Source of the DNA: Chloroflexota bacterium | GTDB lineage: Bacteria > Chloroflexota > Dehalococcoidia > Lucifugimonadales > UBA3495 | DNA length: 64,000 nt | Direction: 5' to 3' | Assembly (NCBI GenBank): GCA_028873965.1 | Contig: JAPPMU010000062.1 | Location: forward strand, 62,001-126,000 | Part shown: positions 53,043-64,000 of the stretch, one piece after another | Position numbering within the stretch: the stretch's first letter is position 1 | Layout: each line of letters opens with the position of its first letter | The notes under the pieces: generated by a model | Database searches by the model: none | The model's input: the letters and a program-made list of their open reading frames with translations, nothing else | Told to the model about the DNA's origin: nothing | Translations under genes and position numbers: made by a program

Positions 53043-54353
53043 GTGCCTCGCTTGCCGCTGGAAGGGCTGCGCGTCCTGGAGATCACCGTGGTTTGGGCGG
53101 GTCCCTACTGCGGTTCCTTCCTGGCCGACCTGGGGGCGGAGGTAATCCGCGTCGAGTCGACCAAAACTTTCGTGCCGCTGACGCGGGGGGCCGCGCCCCA
53201 CCTGAGCCAGGCGGAGATCGACAACCTGCCCTTGTACTCGGGAGGGACGCCCGGACGGGTGCCTGGCGAACGGCCGTTCAACCGCTCGCCCATGTTCAAC
53301 TCCCACGCCCGCAACAAGAAGAGCATGACCGTGAACCTGCTGGATCCCGGCGGACGCGAGATTTTCGACCGGCTGGTGGCCATCAGCGACGTGCTGATAG
53401 AGAACAACCCCACAGAGACCATGGACAAGCTGGGCATCTCCTACGAGTCGCTGCGCGCGGTCAAGGACGACATCATCATGCTCCGGATGCCGGCGTATGG
53501 AAGCAATGGACCCTATCGGGATTACCGGGCACACGGCGTGCACATCGAGGGCGTAGTGGGACACACCATGCTCCGGGGCTACGAGGACACCGACCCGTCC
53601 TACAACACCACCGTCCTGATGTCCGACGCGGCCGGCGGAGCGCAGGGGGCATTTGCGGTGTTGGCCGCGCTCCGGCATCGGAAAAAGACCGGCAAGGGTC
53701 AGCTGGTGGAATTGGGTCAGGCGGAGAACGTGTTCCCGTTCCTGGGTGAGTATTACCTGGACTATGCGATGAACGGGCGCGCCCATGGAACACTGGGCAA
53801 CCGCCATCCCCGGGCTCTGCAAAATTGCTACCCGTGCGCCCCTTCCCCTGACAATCCAGACCGGTGGGTGGTCATTACGGTTTACGACAACGACCAGTGG
53901 CAAGCGCTGTGCAACTTGATCGGTGCAACGGATCTCAAGGACGACCCTGAGTTGGGCAGCGCGGAGGGTCGGCGCGCCCGACAGGCGGACATCGATCCGG
54001 TGATTGAGCATTGGACACTATCCCGCTCACCGGACGCGGCCATGAACGCGCTGCAGGAGCGTGGCATCCCTTCGGGAATGGTGATGAACCAGGCCGACGC
54101 TTTTGCCGACCCGCACATCCAGTCCCGCGAGTTCTTCCGCGAGGCGTACCAGGAGGACTGCGGGACGCACCTGTACCCCGGCCCGCTGTACAAGATGTCG
54201 GAAACGCCTTTGGGCATCCGACGCGGGCCGGTTATGTTCGGGCAGGACAACGAGTACGTGTACCGGGAACTGCTGGGATACTCAGAGGAGGAGTACGCGG
54301 GTTTCCTTGCGGCGGGGCACGTCGGCACGGACTACGCGCCCGGGGTGGGCTGA
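53043..54353 (+). CDS. CaiB/BaiF CoA-transferase 2
   Basis: 436 aa, same family as the preceding gene, 1 nt after its stop, suggesting a hetero-oligomer or duplicated function. LRVLEITVVWAGPYCGSFLADLGAEVIRVES and the HARNKKSMTVNLLDPGGRE block are present. GTG start. Substrate unknown. Confidence 0.92.
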   Translation: MPRLPLEGLRVLEITVVWAGPYCGSFLADLGAEVIRVESTKTFVPLTRGAAPHLSQAEIDNLPLYSGGTPGRVPGERPFNRSPMFNSHARNKKSMTVNLLDPGGREIFDRLVAISDVLIENNPTETMDKLGISYESLRAVKDDIIMLRMPAYGSNGPYRDYRAHGVHIEGVVGHTMLRGYEDTDPSYNTTVLMSDAAGGAQGAFAVLAALRHRKKTGKGQLVELGQAENVFPFLGEYYLDYAMNGRAHGTLGNRHPRALQNCYPCAPSPDNPDRWVVITVYDNDQWQALCNLIGATDLKDDPELGSAEGRRARQADIDPVIEHWTLSRSPDAAMNALQERGIPSGMVMNQADAFADPHIQSREFFREAYQEDCGTHLYPGPLYKMSETPLGIRRGPVMFGQDNEYVYRELLGYSEEEYAGFLAAGHVGTDYAPGVG

Positions 54354-54381
54354 TTCCGCCAGGCCATGCCCACTGATCGCG

Positions 54382-54407
54382 GAGGACGGGAAAGCAAACC
54401 CGTCCTC
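54382..54407. repeat. GAGGACGGG hairpin repeat
   Basis: GAGGACGGG (54382-54390), 8-nt loop, CCCGTCCTC (54399-54407). It lies between CoA-transferase 2 and the luciferase-like gene and has the same style as the other dispersed palindromes. It could also end the upstream transcript. Confidence 0.6.
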
Positions 54408-54471
54408 TACAAATTCCATGGCCGGTGTTAGGATAATGCGAAACCCGGAAACTCTGGAACGAGGTATCGCC

Positions 54472-55422
54472 ATGCCCACCAAACGGATCGGCATCCACGC
54501 GGGAGCGCCGAACGCCGAAGCTTCTTTGGATCTCATGCGCCGCGCGGAGGCGGCCGGCGTACACGCCGCCTGGCTCACCACCGGCGGAACCGGTCTCGAC
54601 GCCCTGACCCTTTTCGCGGCGGCGGCCGTGCAGACGGACAACATCGTATTCGGCACGTCCATTGTCCCGACGTACCCCAGGCATCCCATCGTGGCGGCCC
54701 AACAGGTGCAGGTTCTGGACCAACTGGCGCCCGGACGGCTGCGCCTGGGAGTGGGCCCGAGCCACCGGCCGACCATGCGCTCGATGTTCGGCTTCAACCT
54801 GAGCGCGCCGCTGACCAACCTTCGCGAGTATTTGCAGATCCTGCGGGCCCTGCTGCACGAGGGCTCAGTGGATTTCGACGGCCGGGAATACACGGCTCAC
54901 GCCAGCATTCCGCGGCCGGTGGACGTGCCGGTGATGGCCTCCGCTTTGCAGGAAGGCTCGTACGAGTTGTGCGGAGAGCTGGCCGACGGCGCCATCAGCT
55001 GGGTCAGCCCGGCGGTGTACCTGCGGGACAAGGCGCTACCAGCGATGCGCCGGGGCTCCGACCAGGCCGGGCGAGAAACTCCGCCGCTGATCGCGCACGC
55101 GCCGGTGTGCATCAGCGACAACGCCGACGCAACCCGGCTGGCGGTGCAGCAGCAACTGTCCAACTACCCGCGCCTGCCTTTCTACCAACGCATGTGGGCG
55201 GCCGCCGGCTACCCCGAAGCGGCGGAAGAGACCTGGAGCGACGCCATGATCGAGGCCACGGTGCTCACCGGCGATGCCGACACCGTGGGGGAGCGCATGG
55301 TAGCCATGCTGGACATGGGAATCTCCGAATTGCTGATCACACCAGTGACGGCCGGCGACGATCCGGCGGCGGACATGGAGCAGACCATCGGCCTGCTGGG
55401 CAAAGTCGCGCAAGCGCTGTAG
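54472..55422 (+). CDS. LLM class F420/FMN-dependent oxidoreductase
   Basis: 316 aa luciferase-like barrel. IGIHAGAPNAEASLDLMRRAEAAGVHAAW, VFGTSIVPTYPRHP and RLRLGVGPSHRPTM fit F420-type LLM proteins. The start was set at ATG 54472 with GAGG upstream. Substrate unknown. Followed 14 nt later by another LLM gene. Confidence 0.88.
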   Translation: MPTKRIGIHAGAPNAEASLDLMRRAEAAGVHAAWLTTGGTGLDALTLFAAAAVQTDNIVFGTSIVPTYPRHPIVAAQQVQVLDQLAPGRLRLGVGPSHRPTMRSMFGFNLSAPLTNLREYLQILRALLHEGSVDFDGREYTAHASIPRPVDVPVMASALQEGSYELCGELADGAISWVSPAVYLRDKALPAMRRGSDQAGRETPPLIAHAPVCISDNADATRLAVQQQLSNYPRLPFYQRMWAAAGYPEAAEETWSDAMIEATVLTGDADTVGERMVAMLDMGISELLITPVTAGDDPAADMEQTIGLLGKVAQAL

Positions 55423-55436
55423 CGGGGTACGTAAGC

Positions 55437-56540
55437 ATGAAACTCGGGCTGTTCAACATGCCGCTGCACCCACCGGGTCGTTTGCACGCGGATACCTACG
55501 ACGAGGACTTGGAGTTAATGGCCCACGCCGACGAGTTGGGTTATGCCGAGGCGTGGATCGGCGAGCACTTCACCACCGAGTGGGAGAACATGCCGGCTCC
55601 GGACCTGTTCATCGCCCGGGCGCTGGGGGTGACCAGGAACCTGGTTATGGGCACCGGCGTGTCGTTGCTGGCGTTTCACGACCCGATCATGATCGCGCAC
55701 CGCATGGCGATGCTCGACCACCTGGCGCGGGGCCGGTTCTTCTTCGGAATTGGATCAGGCGGCGTACCCACCGACTCCGAGATGTTCGGCATGGACCGGC
55801 AGTCGGGACAGCAGCGGGACCGGATGCGCGAGGCGGCAAGCGTCATTCTCAAGATGTGGACCACGGAAGACCCGAAAGGGTTCGTCCACGAGGGCGAGTA
55901 TTACAACGTCAGGGTGCCGGAAGCCCGACCGGAAATGGGGCTGGCCTACCACATGCGGCCCTATCAGAAGCCGCACCCGCCCATCGCGGTGGCCGGGAGC
56001 AGTCCGTCGTCGCCGACGCTGGAGGTGGCCGGGGAGATGGGATGGTGGCCCATGAGCACGCTGTTCCTGCACACTTCGCATCTGCCCCAGCACTGGAACG
56101 CCTACTCCAAGGGGGCGCAAGCGGCGGGTCGGCAAGTGTCCCGGAACCAGTGGCGCATCGCCCGGGAGGTCTACGTCGGCGAGACCACCGAGCAGGCAGT
56201 GTCGGATGTCATGAACGGCCCGCCGGCGCAAACGTTCGACAAGTATTTCGTGCCGTTGCTGGGACACGGGCAGCGGGGCTTGGATGGCATCAAGACCGAC
56301 CCGGACCTGCCCAACTCCGCGTTGACGCCGGAGTACATGCTGGAGAATTTCTGGATCGTGGGCGACCCGGACGAATGCGCCCGGAAGATCCGCGATCTGT
56401 ACGATGACACCGGCGGGTTCGGTACGCTGCTGGTGCTCTGCCACGATTGGGGCAACGACCGGGCCAAGGGGCTGCGTTCCCTGGAGCGCCTGGCAACCGA
56501 GACGCTGCCGCAGTTGGCGGACCTCAATCCCGACGATTAG
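55437..56540 (+). CDS. LLM class flavin-dependent monooxygenase
   Basis: 367 aa. AWIGEHFTTEWENMPAPDLFIARAL, VSLLAFHDPIMIAHRMAMLDHLARGRFFFGIGSGG and the ENFWIVGDPDECARKIRDLYDDTGGFG end match alkanal/limonene-monooxygenase-like members. It probably uses reduced FMN and O2. Part of the CoA-transferase/LLM run. Confidence 0.9.
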   Translation: MKLGLFNMPLHPPGRLHADTYDEDLELMAHADELGYAEAWIGEHFTTEWENMPAPDLFIARALGVTRNLVMGTGVSLLAFHDPIMIAHRMAMLDHLARGRFFFGIGSGGVPTDSEMFGMDRQSGQQRDRMREAASVILKMWTTEDPKGFVHEGEYYNVRVPEARPEMGLAYHMRPYQKPHPPIAVAGSSPSSPTLEVAGEMGWWPMSTLFLHTSHLPQHWNAYSKGAQAAGRQVSRNQWRIAREVYVGETTEQAVSDVMNGPPAQTFDKYFVPLLGHGQRGLDGIKTDPDLPNSALTPEYMLENFWIVGDPDECARKIRDLYDDTGGFGTLLVLCHDWGNDRAKGLRSLERLATETLPQLADLNPDD

Positions 56541-56577
56541 CCCGACGCTAGCAACTCGGCCACCATAAGGAGGCAAC

Positions 56578-56907
56578 ATGTTCATCGCCACCAACCGCAT
56601 CAAGGTCAAGACCGGCTACGGCGACACCCTGGAAGGGATGTTCAAGGCCCGCGGCTCCGTGCAGGACCATTCCGGCTTCATCAGCTTCGAGCTGTGGAAG
56701 ATGCACAAGACGCCCGACCACGAGGAATTCCTGGTGGTTACCCACTGGGAGACGGAAGAGGACCACCACACCTGGACCAGGAGCGACGCGTTCCGCTCCG
56801 CACACGCCGGCGGACCGCCGGATTTCCTGCTGGGCCCGGGCGAGTTCCACACCTACGAGGTGGTGCACCGCCTGGAAGCATCGGGCGCTGCGGCGGCAGC
56901 GGACTGA
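56578..56907 (+). CDS. IsdG/MhuD-type heme-degrading monooxygenase
   Basis: 109 aa ABM-fold protein. The triad typical of IsdG/MhuD heme oxygenases is conserved at N6, W66 and H76. These small dimers open the heme macrocycle and free iron. It sits directly after the luciferase-like gene (37 nt) with RBS AAGGAGG, so an oxygenase role on another substrate in the same pathway is also possible. Confidence 0.82.
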   Translation: MFIATNRIKVKTGYGDTLEGMFKARGSVQDHSGFISFELWKMHKTPDHEEFLVVTHWETEEDHHTWTRSDAFRSAHAGGPPDFLLGPGEFHTYEVVHRLEASGAAAAAD

Positions 56908-56943
56908 CGCGCGGTCGATCCGAGCAGGGAATGGAGCACGGAT

Positions 56944-57585
56944 ATGACCACCGTTGAGATAGGCACTATCGCCCCGGACAGCGCGCTGGTTATCAACCCC
57001 GGCGACCTGGGCAGTTCCGCAACCGGGGTCGAGTTGGAAAAGCTATTCGTGGCCTTCACCAAACGGCACAGCCAAAGCCCGTGGCAATTCGAGCTCAGCC
57101 CCGAAGGCAAGATCATAATAATGGCGCCCACCTACTACCCCGGCAGTATGCACGAAAACGCAGCCAGCAGCGCCTTGTTCCTTTGGGCTATGGATTTCGG
57201 CGGAGTGGCGACCGGTCCCACTGCGGCTTATCGACTGCCGAGAAGCGGGGGTGTTGTTGCTCCCGATGCCGCTTGGACATCGGCGGACCGCTGGGAAAGC
57301 CACACTCACGTGGCCGGAGAACCCATTGCGGTCTGCCCAGATTTCGTCATCGAGATCCGTTCCAGTTCCGACAACCTGGCGCCGCTGCACGCCAAGATGC
57401 GGCTCTACAACGCAAACGGTACTCTGCTGGGCTGGCTTATCGACGCTCGAAACCGCCGGGTCTATATCTACCGCGCCGGACAGCCTGAGCCGGAACTGCT
57501 GGAAAACCCGGCTACTCTCGCCGGGGAGGACGTGTTGCCGGGCTTCACATTTGAGGTAGCGCGGTGGATTTTTGACCGGTCTTAG
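56944..57585 (+). CDS. Uma2 family PD-(D/E)XK nuclease-like protein
   Basis: 213 aa. LSPEGKIIIMAPTYYPGSMHENAASSALFLWA and VVAPDAAW...CPDFVIEIRSSSDNL carry the Uma2 E/PD...ExR core; WLIDARNRRVYIYR follows. Unlike the copy at 6094 it lacks the coiled-coil tail. Role unknown; its place inside an apparent catabolic operon is odd. Confidence 0.87.
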   Translation: MTTVEIGTIAPDSALVINPGDLGSSATGVELEKLFVAFTKRHSQSPWQFELSPEGKIIIMAPTYYPGSMHENAASSALFLWAMDFGGVATGPTAAYRLPRSGGVVAPDAAWTSADRWESHTHVAGEPIAVCPDFVIEIRSSSDNLAPLHAKMRLYNANGTLLGWLIDARNRRVYIYRAGQPEPELLENPATLAGEDVLPGFTFEVARWIFDRS

Positions 57586-57658
57586 CCGGCATTGACCTTG
57601 CGGGCGACAGCGCCCACGTCCTTCGCTTGGGGCCTTCATTTCGCAAAGGAGGCTGTGA

Positions 57659-58906
57659 ATGGGGCCACCGGAACCCACACTGGTGCCTGAACAGTTCGGC
57701 GCGCTGCAGGGCGTGCGCATCCTGTCCACCGGAACTATCGTCGCCGAGCCGTCCGCTGCGGGGATGGCGGCCGACATGGGCGCCGAGGTGATCCACATTG
57801 AACGACCCGGCGGTGGCGAAGACTGGAGGCATGCGGAGTTCCCCATTGAATCTCCGAACGGGGTTCAGGTGGCCAGTTCCTGGATCCAGGACCACCGCAA
57901 CATGTTCCATACGACGCTGGACTTCAGCACAGCAGAGGGGCGCGAGATTTTCCTGAAGCTGCTGCAGCGGGCCGACATCTGGATGGAAAGCTCCAAGGCC
58001 CGCACCTACGACAAGTGGGGTCTGGACGATGCCGCCGTGTTGGAGGTCAACCCGAGCATCGTCATCTGCCATGTGTCCGGCTACGGGCAGGACGGCGACC
58101 CGGAATACGTGGACCGGGCTTCCTACGATTTCACGGCGCAGGCATTCGGCGGCATGATGAACCTGATCGGCAACCCGGAGCCGGAACCACCGACGCGAGC
58201 CGTGCCCTGGACGGCCGACTACATCACCGCCCTGTTCTGCCTGTGGTCGTCATTGGCGGCGTATATCCATGCGCAGCGCACCGGACAGGGCCAGGTTATC
58301 GACCTCGCCCAGTTCGAGGCGGTGCACCGGATCCTGTCGGGCACCATAGTGGCTTACCACGAGCTGGGATTGGTTCGGGAACGAGCGGGCAATAAGGCAG
58401 GCAACGCCCAGCCCTGGGACACCTTCCAGGCGAAGGACGGTTGGGTCGTAGTAGCCGCGGTGGGACCGGCGGTTTACGCCCGGGTATGCCGCGTACTGGA
58501 ACTGGACCCTGATGAGGAGAAATGGATCAAAGCCCGCCGTGAGATCCATTCGCCCGAAGGGATCGAGTTCGACGCCATCCTGCGCGGGTGGGTTGAAGAC
58601 CGGACGGTGGACGATGTGGTCCGCATCTTCAACGCAGCGCAGGTCGGGTGTAGCCGGATCATGAACGCCCAGGAGATGGCAAAGAACCCCCACTACCGCA
58701 GCCGAAACGTCCACGTCGAATGGCACGACGACCAACTGGAGAAGACGGTGCGAGGCGTAGGCGTAATCCCCAAGCTGTCCCAGACGCCGGGCAAAATCTG
58801 GCGCGGCTCGGTGCCGGTGGGTTATGACAACGATCTGGTGTATGGTGACCTGCTGGGGATGACGCGGGAGACGCTGCGCGAGCTGGAGGGCAAGGGCGTC
58901 ATCTGA
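57659..58906 (+). CDS. CaiB/BaiF CoA-transferase 3
   Basis: 415 aa. VRILSTGTIVAEPSAAGMAADMGAEVIHIERP and the MFHTTLDFSTAEGREIFLKLLQRADIWMESSKA block mark the family; it is more diverged from the other two than they are from each other by eye. RBS AAAGGAGG. It ends the plus-strand cluster at a clear terminator. Confidence 0.91.
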   Translation: MGPPEPTLVPEQFGALQGVRILSTGTIVAEPSAAGMAADMGAEVIHIERPGGGEDWRHAEFPIESPNGVQVASSWIQDHRNMFHTTLDFSTAEGREIFLKLLQRADIWMESSKARTYDKWGLDDAAVLEVNPSIVICHVSGYGQDGDPEYVDRASYDFTAQAFGGMMNLIGNPEPEPPTRAVPWTADYITALFCLWSSLAAYIHAQRTGQGQVIDLAQFEAVHRILSGTIVAYHELGLVRERAGNKAGNAQPWDTFQAKDGWVVVAAVGPAVYARVCRVLELDPDEEKWIKARREIHSPEGIEFDAILRGWVEDRTVDDVVRIFNAAQVGCSRIMNAQEMAKNPHYRSRNVHVEWHDDQLEKTVRGVGVIPKLSQTPGKIWRGSVPVGYDNDLVYGDLLGMTRETLRELEGKGVI

Positions 58907-58934
58907 GGAGCGGGTCGTTCAGTGCTAAAGCAAA

Positions 58935-58965
58935 AACCCCCGGGTCTTCCGGGGGTTCGTTTTTT
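58935..58965. terminator. bidirectional Rho-independent terminator
   Basis: AACCCCCGG/CCGGGGGTT 9-bp stem with a 5-nt loop; plus-strand tail CGTTTTTT, minus-strand tail TTTTG. It closes CoA-transferase 3 on one strand and the 23S-tRNA transcript on the other. Confidence 0.88.
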
Positions 58966-58971
58966 GCGAAT

Positions 58972-59046
58972 TGGTAGCGGGGGTTGGACTCGAACCAACG
59001 ACCTTCGGGTTATGAGCCCGACGAGCTGCCACTGCTCCACCCCGCG
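58972..59046 (-). tRNA. initiator tRNA-fMet (CAU)
   Basis: Cloverleaf reads on the minus strand with CCA encoded (58974-58972). The anticodon is CAU. It has the two initiator marks: an unpaired 1-72 position (C against U) and three G-C pairs (GGG/CCC) at the base of the anticodon stem. The T-arm GTTGG-TTCGAGT-CCAAC is intact. It lies about 105 nt after the 23S 3' end and was probably co-transcribed with it. Confidence 0.93.
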
Positions 59047-59151
59047 ATGTGGCGCCGAAGCGCCTGGCAACTGAACAGGAAATCTGAACTTAGCGATCGA
59101 TTTTGATGATGAGCGCCGAACCGAGCCAAGAGAAATTAGAAGCTCTTAGCG

Positions 59152-62138
<2,987 letters not shown>

Positions 62139-62293
62139 CGCTAGGAACTTCAAATTCCTAAGACTCGGTTCTTACAGTTCAAATTTCCTATTCAGTTGTT
62201 AAGGTCACCGACCGGATGCTGCCTCGACGGCGGTTTCGCCGGTGGCCGAGAACCCTCGCTAGAGGGCACCCGCGTCTCGGTCAGTGGGAAGAC

Positions 62294-62322
62294 ACTATAT
62301 CCCCTGAAGCCCCTGACGTCAA
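62294..62322 (-). promoter_or_regulatory. rRNA promoter for the lone 23S gene
   Basis: Minus strand TTGACG (62322-62317), 17-nt spacer, TATAGT (62299-62294). Predicted start near 62287, about 150 nt ahead of the mature 23S 5' end. Confidence 0.75.
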
Positions 62323-62371
62323 GGGCAAAGTGACGATTTTTCGTGGAGGACTCTGGATTCCGGCTTCCGCC

Positions 62372-62443
62372 GGAATGACGGAAAAGGGCGGAATGACGGA
62401 AAAGGGCAGAATGACGGAACCAGGTGGAATGATGGACAAGGGA
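62372..62443. repeat. four 18-bp tandem repeats
   Basis: Units at 62372, 62390, 62408 and 62426; the first two are identical (GGAATGACGGAAAAGGGC) and the last two diverge. The array grows out of an ATTCCGGC/GCCGGAAT palindrome at 62358-62377 and ends 2 nt before the enoyl-CoA hydratase stop. Confidence 0.8.
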
Positions 62444-62445
62444 GA

Positions 62446-63297
62446 TCAGCGGCCCACGAAGGGAGGCATGCCGCGGTTCTTGTCCAGGAACCATTGCACG
62501 GCGATCTTGTGGTCCTCGGTGCGGCGGACGTGCTCCTGGGCCGCCGAAGCCAACTCCAGCGCCTCCTGGAAGTTGAGGTCCATGCTCTCGTGCACCAGGT
62601 ACTTGGTCAGCGAATGGGCGACGGTAGGCCCCTTGGCGATGCGGGTAGCCAGCTCCATGGCGCCTTCCATCAGCTGGTCGTCGGGGAAGCACTTGCTGGC
62701 CAGGCCGATGCGCACCGCGTCCTCACCGCCCATCCAGTCCCCGGTGTACTGGAGGAGCAGGGTGTTGCTGACGCCGATCAATTTGGGCAACTGCCAGCAG
62801 CTGCCGTCGCCGGGTATCAGGCCGTTGAGCACAAAACGCTCCGACAGTCGTCCGCTGTCGCCGACCACCCGGATGTCGCAGGACAGGGCGAGACCGCAGC
62901 CGACCCCGGCCGCCGGGCCGTTGACCACCGCGATGGACGGTTTCTGCAAATCGTGGATGCGCAGCGGCACGAAGTTGACACGGGGCCCGCCCTCGGGATT
63001 ACTGCGGCGACCCTTCATGTACTCCATCTTGCCCCAGGTCAGAGGCTCCGGCTCCGCCTGCCCCTCGCGCTCTTCGATGCGCTGGCGGAAACCGCGCACG
63101 TTGGCGCCGGAGCAGAAGGACGGCTCCGTGCCGGTGAGCAGCAGCACACGCTCCTCCGGGTTGTTTTCGAACTCGTCCAGCCGCTCGAACATCTCGGCGG
63201 CCATGTCGGGACCCAGCGCGTTGCGCGTGGGCGGGTCGTGCATGGTCATTACCAACACACCGTCCACGACTTCGGTCTTGATGAACTCGTAAGCCAT
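62446..63297 (-). CDS. enoyl-CoA hydratase/isomerase family protein
   Basis: 283 aa crotonase fold. Oxyanion loops are LTGTEPSFCSGANVRGF and VNGPAAGVGCGLALSCDIRV. A Glu is present near the expected acid site in the LSERFVLNGLIPGDG segment. The start was set at ATG 63297 (GAGGCG upstream); the longer frame is not supported. Its 3' end abuts the tandem repeat. Substrate unknown. Confidence 0.88.
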   Translation of the reverse strand: MAYEFIKTEVVDGVLVMTMHDPPTRNALGPDMAAEMFERLDEFENNPEERVLLLTGTEPSFCSGANVRGFRQRIEEREGQAEPEPLTWGKMEYMKGRRSNPEGGPRVNFVPLRIHDLQKPSIAVVNGPAAGVGCGLALSCDIRVVGDSGRLSERFVLNGLIPGDGSCWQLPKLIGVSNTLLLQYTGDWMGGEDAVRIGLASKCFPDDQLMEGAMELATRIAKGPTVAHSLTKYLVHESMDLNFQEALELASAAQEHVRRTEDHKIAVQWFLDKNRGMPPFVGR

Positions 63298-63480
63298 TTC
63301 AAACGCCTCACTGCGCCCCGGAAAACTTCGGGGCGATCGGATTGGAGTGCATTCTACCCAATGGTTCGGACAAGTCGCAAAACCGCCGTTTGCCAACGGC
63401 CCGGCCATATCCTAAAATCCGGTTGGTTCACCATCCGCTTATACGAGGCCGGGCCCGGCCTGATACCGAGGAGCCATGCC

Positions 63481-63918
63481 ATGCAATCCGGCACCATAGT
63501 CAACCTGCACATCGCCCGCGTGAAGGGCACCCCGTCGGACCCGGTGCAAGAGGCCCGGGCAATTTCAGCGGAAGGAATCGAGGGAGACCGCAGCCGCAAC
63601 CCGCGCAATCTCCGGCAAGTCCTGGTTATGGATAAAGAAACACTCGACCACTACGGACTGGAGCCGGGGCAGATAAAGGAAAACATCACCGTCACCGGGA
63701 TGGACCTCTCGGTAGCCCGCCAGGGCCACGTCTTTTTCATCGGCGACCCGGATAACCACGTCACCCTGGAGGTGACGGGCGACTGCGAGCCTTGCCAGAA
63801 GATGGATGCGCTGATACCGGGATTGCAGAAGGAGATCTTCGGCAAGCGCGGCATATTGACCGTCGTATTGCAAGGCGGGGATATCAAGATCGGGGATTCC
63901 ATTCGATTGGAACCGTAA
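63481..63918 (+). CDS. MOSC domain protein
   Basis: 145 aa, a stand-alone MOSC (molybdenum cofactor sulfurase C-terminal) domain. SAEGIEGDRSRNPRNLRQVLVMDKE and the conserved Cys in VTGDCEPCQKMDAL are present. Such proteins bind or use molybdenum cofactor for sulfur transfer or N-hydroxylated substrate reduction. RBS GAGGAG. The last 82 bases of the window hold only a TCTCCCGA/TCGGGAGA hairpin near 63965-63981. Confidence 0.88.
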   Translation: MQSGTIVNLHIARVKGTPSDPVQEARAISAEGIEGDRSRNPRNLRQVLVMDKETLDHYGLEPGQIKENITVTGMDLSVARQGHVFFIGDPDNHVTLEVTGDCEPCQKMDALIPGLQKEIFGKRGILTVVLQGGDIKIGDSIRLEP

Positions 63919-64000
63919 GCTGCGTTCCCAGCCGGGGGACGCGGCGCTCATAACCAGGATTTTTCTCCCGACATCGGGAGAGCGGGTTACCTATGCCATT

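Larger units (their letters stand above)
62139..62445. other. 23S leader, promoter and tandem repeats, no gene
   Basis: The 307-nt gap upstream of the 23S holds, in minus-strand order, an 18-bp tandem repeat block, the rRNA promoter and about 150 nt of leader with stem-forming GC-rich segments (for example GCCCTC-TAGC-GAGGG near 62252-62268) likely used in pre-rRNA folding. No 16S and no ORF. Confidence 0.75.

Noticed and set aside
59047-59151. 5S rRNA between the 23S and tRNA-fMet
   Set aside because: The interval is about 105 nt but lacks the conserved 5S core words such as CCGAACTC, and does not close by end pairing.

Overview
The window is 64 kb of dense, high-GC bacterial chromosome with short intergenic gaps. 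I read it as Chloroflexota, probably Dehalococcoidia/SAR202-like. The reasons are a 23S rRNA gene standing alone behind its own promoter with no 16S, three luciferase-like flavin enzymes, three CaiB/BaiF CoA-transferases, a probable F420-linked PPOX protein, a DUF1501/DUF1800/NHL block and two Uma2 proteins. This is inference from gene content. No 16S or marker phylogeny is available inside the window.

Layout. 0-8 kb: mixed housekeeping and scavenging genes (Zn alcohol dehydrogenase, nucleoside hydrolase, peroxiredoxin, gamma-glutamyltransferase, HAD dehalogenase, Uma2, luciferase-like enzyme). 8-12 kb: pstCAB-phoU phosphate-uptake operon without pstS; PstC carries an extra fibronectin-III-like domain. 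12-15 kb: siroheme sulfite/nitrite reductase plus hemD, preceded by a consensus promoter, a short Cys-rich leader peptide and a terminator that can be sequestered. I interpret this as a cysteine-responsive transcription attenuator and consider it the best find in the window. 15-29 kb: mostly minus-strand genes (cupin, RadC, twin phosphotransferases, ThDP enzyme, alpha/beta hydrolase, enoyl-CoA hydratase-metF-acpS-nnr-PPOX, twin mini zinc ribbons, Ca/Na exchanger, leuB) with a few plus-strand genes. 29.9-31.2 kb: gene-free, packed with nested palindromic MITE-like repeats. 32-41 kb: DUF1501, DUF1800, NHL propeller and glycolate oxidase glcDEF, interrupted by a small membrane-protein gene; then a DUF2283/HEPN-like pair. 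41-43 kb: aminotransferase and SDR; the aminotransferase could take glyoxylate to glycine after glycolate oxidase. 43-48 kb: trpDCFB on the minus strand without trpA, followed by a secreted HNH nuclease. 48-51.6 kb: amidohydrolase, oligopeptidase B and a SRPBCC-like protein. 51.7-58.9 kb: co-directional cluster of three CoA-transferases, two luciferase-like enzymes, an IsdG/MhuD-like heme oxygenase and Uma2. 58.9-62.3 kb: initiator tRNA and 23S rRNA (minus). 62.4-64 kb: enoyl-CoA hydratase and MOSC protein.

Several regulatory signals are legible: TTGACA/TATAAT-type promoters ahead of the sulfite reductase leader, the 23S gene and the pst operon, and clear Rho-independent terminators around the zinc-ribbon genes, the tRNA and the leader. 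Dispersed palindromic repeats (one 24-bp perfect palindrome occurs twice) are scattered between genes, and one supplies a gene's stop codon. No CRISPR array, prophage, IS transposase or plasmid/replication origin was seen.
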